Assembly: GCA_900318335.1 (NCBI GenBank)
Contig: ONKF01000013.1
Location: 31,026 to 95,025 of the forward strand
Source of the DNA: an uncultured Prevotellaceae bacterium
GTDB lineage: Bacteria > Bacteroidota > Bacteroidia > Bacteroidales > Muribaculaceae
Reading direction: 5' to 3'
Length of the DNA stretch: 64,000 nt
The position numbers were made by a program, and so were the translations under genes. This document shows positions 62,019-64,000 of the stretch, one piece after another (within the stretch, counting starts at the first letter, position 1; each line of letters starts with the position of its first letter). The notes beneath the pieces were generated by a model. It saw nothing but the letters and a program-made list of their open reading frames with translations, was not told where the DNA came from and ran no database searches.

Positions 62019-62743
62019 TAGAAATTTTCCCGATAAACAAGCAAATATTAGTTTTTTGCTTGATTTTTGTGCTGTTTTCGGCCTTTTGTGCACCCGCTCA
62101 GACCAAACACCAACGATATTTAGACTATATCGAGCGCTACAAGCAAGTGGCGCTGCAATCTGAGCATGACTACGGCATCCCCGCCAGCATCACGCTGGCC
62201 CAGGGGTTGCTCGAGAGTTACGTGGGCCAAAGCAAGATGGCCCTTGAGGCCAACAACCACTTCGGCATCAAGGCCTATCACTGGAAAGGGGAGGTCTATG
62301 GTGCTTGTGATTCCCTCAAACAGGTGGGCTACCGCAAGTATGGCGCCCCTGAGGACTCCTTTATCGACCACGCTAAGTTCTTGAAAGGGCCGCGCTACAG
62401 CATCCTGTACCAGCTCGACGTGACCGATTACCGCAGTTGGGCCCAGGGGCTCAGGGACTGCGGATATGCCGAGGACGAGGCCTACCCCGCCAAACTCATC
62501 GCCATCATCGAGCAATATGAGCTGTACACACTCAACGGCGGCAAGCGGCTCGACGGCACCGTTATCAAGGAGGAAATCGAGGAAATCGAGGTGGCTCCCG
62601 ACAATGACCGCTGGCACCACCGCAAGCGCCGTAACCGTACAGAACAACCCATGGCACAGCAATCGGTGACCAGCGAGGAGCATCAGCAGCCCTTCACACC
62701 CTTGCGCCAAGGCGGTGTCGCGTCCAGTGCCGATAACGACTAA
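61991..62743 (+). CDS. Exported glucosaminidase (GH73-like)
   Basis: Peptidoglycan N-acetylglucosaminidase candidate of 250 residues. A hydrophobic signal or anchor (about 18-36, ending APAQ) precedes the domain with the catalytic glutamate E75 in AQGLLESYVGQ and the NNHFGIKAYHW motif. The C-terminal tail (about 200-250) is basic, then polar (RWHHRKRRNR), with no LysM domain, unlike many relatives. The start at 61991 (MSFYFERKII) is used because an earlier ATG at 61916 lies deep in cdd. Confidence 0.85.
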   Translation: MSFYFERKIIEIFPINKQILVFCLIFVLFSAFCAPAQTKHQRYLDYIERYKQVALQSEHDYGIPASITLAQGLLESYVGQSKMALEANNHFGIKAYHWKGEVYGACDSLKQVGYRKYGAPEDSFIDHAKFLKGPRYSILYQLDVTDYRSWAQGLRDCGYAEDEAYPAKLIAIIEQYELYTLNGGKRLDGTVIKEEIEEIEVAPDNDRWHHRKRRNRTEQPMAQQSVTSEEHQQPFTPLRQGGVASSADND

Positions 62744-62827
62744 GTTGTTTGCTATGTCTCTGGCGAGGAGTTGAAAGATAAAAAAAACTATTATCTCTTA
62801 ACTATTCACTATTAACTAAAAAAGCAC

Positions 62828-62835
62828 TATCTTTG
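62828..62835 (+). promoter_or_regulatory. -7 box for kbl
   Basis: TATCTTTG 119 bases before the kbl ATG. The leader then contains the ACTAAGGA-type tandem run (62863-62916). Confidence 0.45.
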
Positions 62836-62862
62836 TGGGCTGATAGCCGTTTTCGGTCCCCC

Positions 62863-62916
62863 AAAAAACTAAGGACCAAAAACTAAGGACTAAGGACTAA
62901 CAACTAAAGACTAAAA
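62863..62916. repeat. Degenerate ACTAAGGA tandem run
   Basis: Five to six imperfect units of the form (A)ACTAAGGAC/ACTAAAGAC between the kbl promoter and gene. Low-complexity spacer DNA. Confidence 0.6.
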
Positions 62917-62953
62917 TACATTAATGTCAAACCTTTTAAAATAGTTTTTTATC

Positions 62954-64000
62954 ATGTTCGGAAAATTTCAGGAACATCTCCAGAAGGAGCTCGCCGACAT
63001 CCAGGCTGCCGGTTTGTACAAGAATGAACGTATCATCACCACGCCGCAGCGCGCCGACATCAAGGTGAAGCCCAATGACGAGGTGCTGAACTTCTGCGCT
63101 AACAACTATCTCGGCCTCAGCGACAACAGCCGCTTGATTAAGGCTGCTACCGAGACCATGTCCCACCATGGCTACGGTATGTCATCGGTTCGCTTCATCT
63201 GCGGTACCAGTGATATCCACAAGGAGCTTGAGGCCGCTATCGCCGACTATTTCCACACCGAGGACGCTATCCTCTACGGCTCATGCTTCGATGCCAACGG
63301 CGGTCTGTTTGAGGCCCTGTTGACCGAGGAGGACGCCATCATCAGCGACTCGTTGAACCACGCATCAATTATCGACGGCGTGCGCCTGTGCAAAGCAAAA
63401 CGCTACCGCTATGCCAACGCCGACATGGGCGAACTCGAAGAGTGCCTCAAGCAGGCCCAGGAGCAGCGCTTCCGCATCATCGCAACGGACGGCGTCTTCT
63501 CGATGGACGGCAACGTGGCTCCCATGGACAAGATCTGTGACCTGGCCGAGAAATATGACGCCATGGTGATGGTCGATGAGTCACACTCGGCAGGTGTCGT
63601 TGGCCCGACCGGTCACGGTGTAGCCGAGCAGTACAACATCTACGGCCGCATCGACGTCTTCACCGGCACGCTGGGCAAGGCCTTCGGCGGTGCTATGGGC
63701 GGTTTCACCACTGGCCGCAAGGAGATTATCGACATGCTGCGTCAGCGCTCACGTCCCTACCTGTTCAGCAACAGCATCGCTCCCGGCATCGTGGGTGCCA
63801 GCATCGAGATGTTCAAGATGTTGAAGGAGAGCAATGCCCTGCACGACAAGCTCGTGGACAACGTGAACTACTTCCGCGACAAGATGATTGAGGCTGGCTT
63901 TGACATCAAGCCCACCCAGAGCGCTATCTGCGCCGTGATGCTCTACGACGCCAAGCTGTCGCAGGACTTCGCTGCCGAGCTGCAGAAGGAAGGCATCTAC
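62954..64000 (+). CDS. kbl: 2-amino-3-ketobutyrate CoA ligase (glycine C-acetyltransferase), 5' part
   Basis: PLP enzyme of the alpha-oxoamine synthase family that splits 2-amino-3-ketobutyrate with CoA into glycine and acetyl-CoA. The gene runs off the window after 349 codons, with about 45 missing. FCANNYLGLS, VDESHSAGVVGPTGHG and the PLP lysine K242 in GTLGKAFGG are visible. It completes the pathway begun by the threonine dehydrogenase at 48097, which is 14 kb away instead of adjacent. Confidence 0.95.
   Translation, partial: MFGKFQEHLQKELADIQAAGLYKNERIITTPQRADIKVKPNDEVLNFCANNYLGLSDNSRLIKAATETMSHHGYGMSSVRFICGTSDIHKELEAAIADYFHTEDAILYGSCFDANGGLFEALLTEEDAIISDSLNHASIIDGVRLCKAKRYRYANADMGELEECLKQAQEQRFRIIATDGVFSMDGNVAPMDKICDLAEKYDAMVMVDESHSAGVVGPTGHGVAEQYNIYGRIDVFTGTLGKAFGGAMGGFTTGRKEIIDMLRQRSRPYLFSNSIAPGIVGASIEMFKMLKESNALHDKLVDNVNYFRDKMIEAGFDIKPTQSAICAVMLYDAKLSQDFAAELQKEGIY

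Overview
The window looks like a chromosomal segment of a gut Bacteroidales bacterium, most likely Muribaculaceae or Prevotellaceae. The evidence is two SusC/SusD pairs, SusE/SusF-type lipoproteins, BspA-like leucine-rich-repeat surface proteins, dockerin-like tails, a UDP-glucose-epimerase-type threonine dehydrogenase, and promoters of the Bacteroidetes type (TTTG, about 20 bases, TAnnTTTG). Coding DNA is fairly GC-rich and the spacers are AT-rich. I found no rRNA, tRNA, CRISPR array, phage or integrase gene.

Starch region (1-25.9 kb). It starts with the 3' end of malQ overlapping a secreted type I pullulanase. A BspA-like surface protein follows, then divergent ddl and murF, a GT2 glycosyltransferase and a SusA-like neopullulanase, then a methyltransferase, a polysaccharide deacetylase and a GT87-like membrane protein. 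On the minus strand lie a GH53 endo-galactanase, an alpha-amylase with a CBM26-like module, and a complete susC-susD-susE-susF operon read leftwards from 24.6 kb. A LacI-type regulator is divergent from susC. Its probable operator overlaps its own -33 box, and a near-identical site lies upstream of the amylase gene. Outer-membrane capture (SusCDEF), surface and periplasmic cleavage (amylase, pullulanase, SusA) and cytoplasmic MalQ together form a starch pathway.

Middle (26-44.7 kb). A small GxxExxY gene sits between 26-base inverted repeats, like a 0.5-kb insert. It is followed by a PafA-like phosphatase, a second SusC/SusD pair without nearby enzymes, and a four-gene operon of small envelope proteins. 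From 35.6 to 37.7 kb three related mini-genes for 76-80 residue helix-turn-helix proteins stand in a row, each behind its own promoter and a 300-410 base leader with strong hairpins. Then come an aminopeptidase P, a gamma-carbonic-anhydrase-like protein, a CotH-dockerin protein, and an MBOAT/SGNH pair for O-acylation.

Right part (44.7-64 kb). This holds dnaX, a DUF4421-like outer-membrane protein, threonine dehydrogenase, a sirtuin, three consecutive FKBP isomerases, a YfhO-family membrane protein behind duplicated promoters, and an AraC-type regulator with membrane segments. That regulator faces three 14-base iterons, a 43-residue membrane peptide and a large BspA-like protein. Cytidine deaminase and a glucosaminidase follow, divergent with promoters inside each other's genes, and finally the start of kbl, which completes threonine breakdown with tdh 14 kb away.

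Several starts were moved inward from the first in-frame ATG because a promoter -7 box lies inside the longer frame. All functions are inferred from visible motifs and family knowledge; no search was run.
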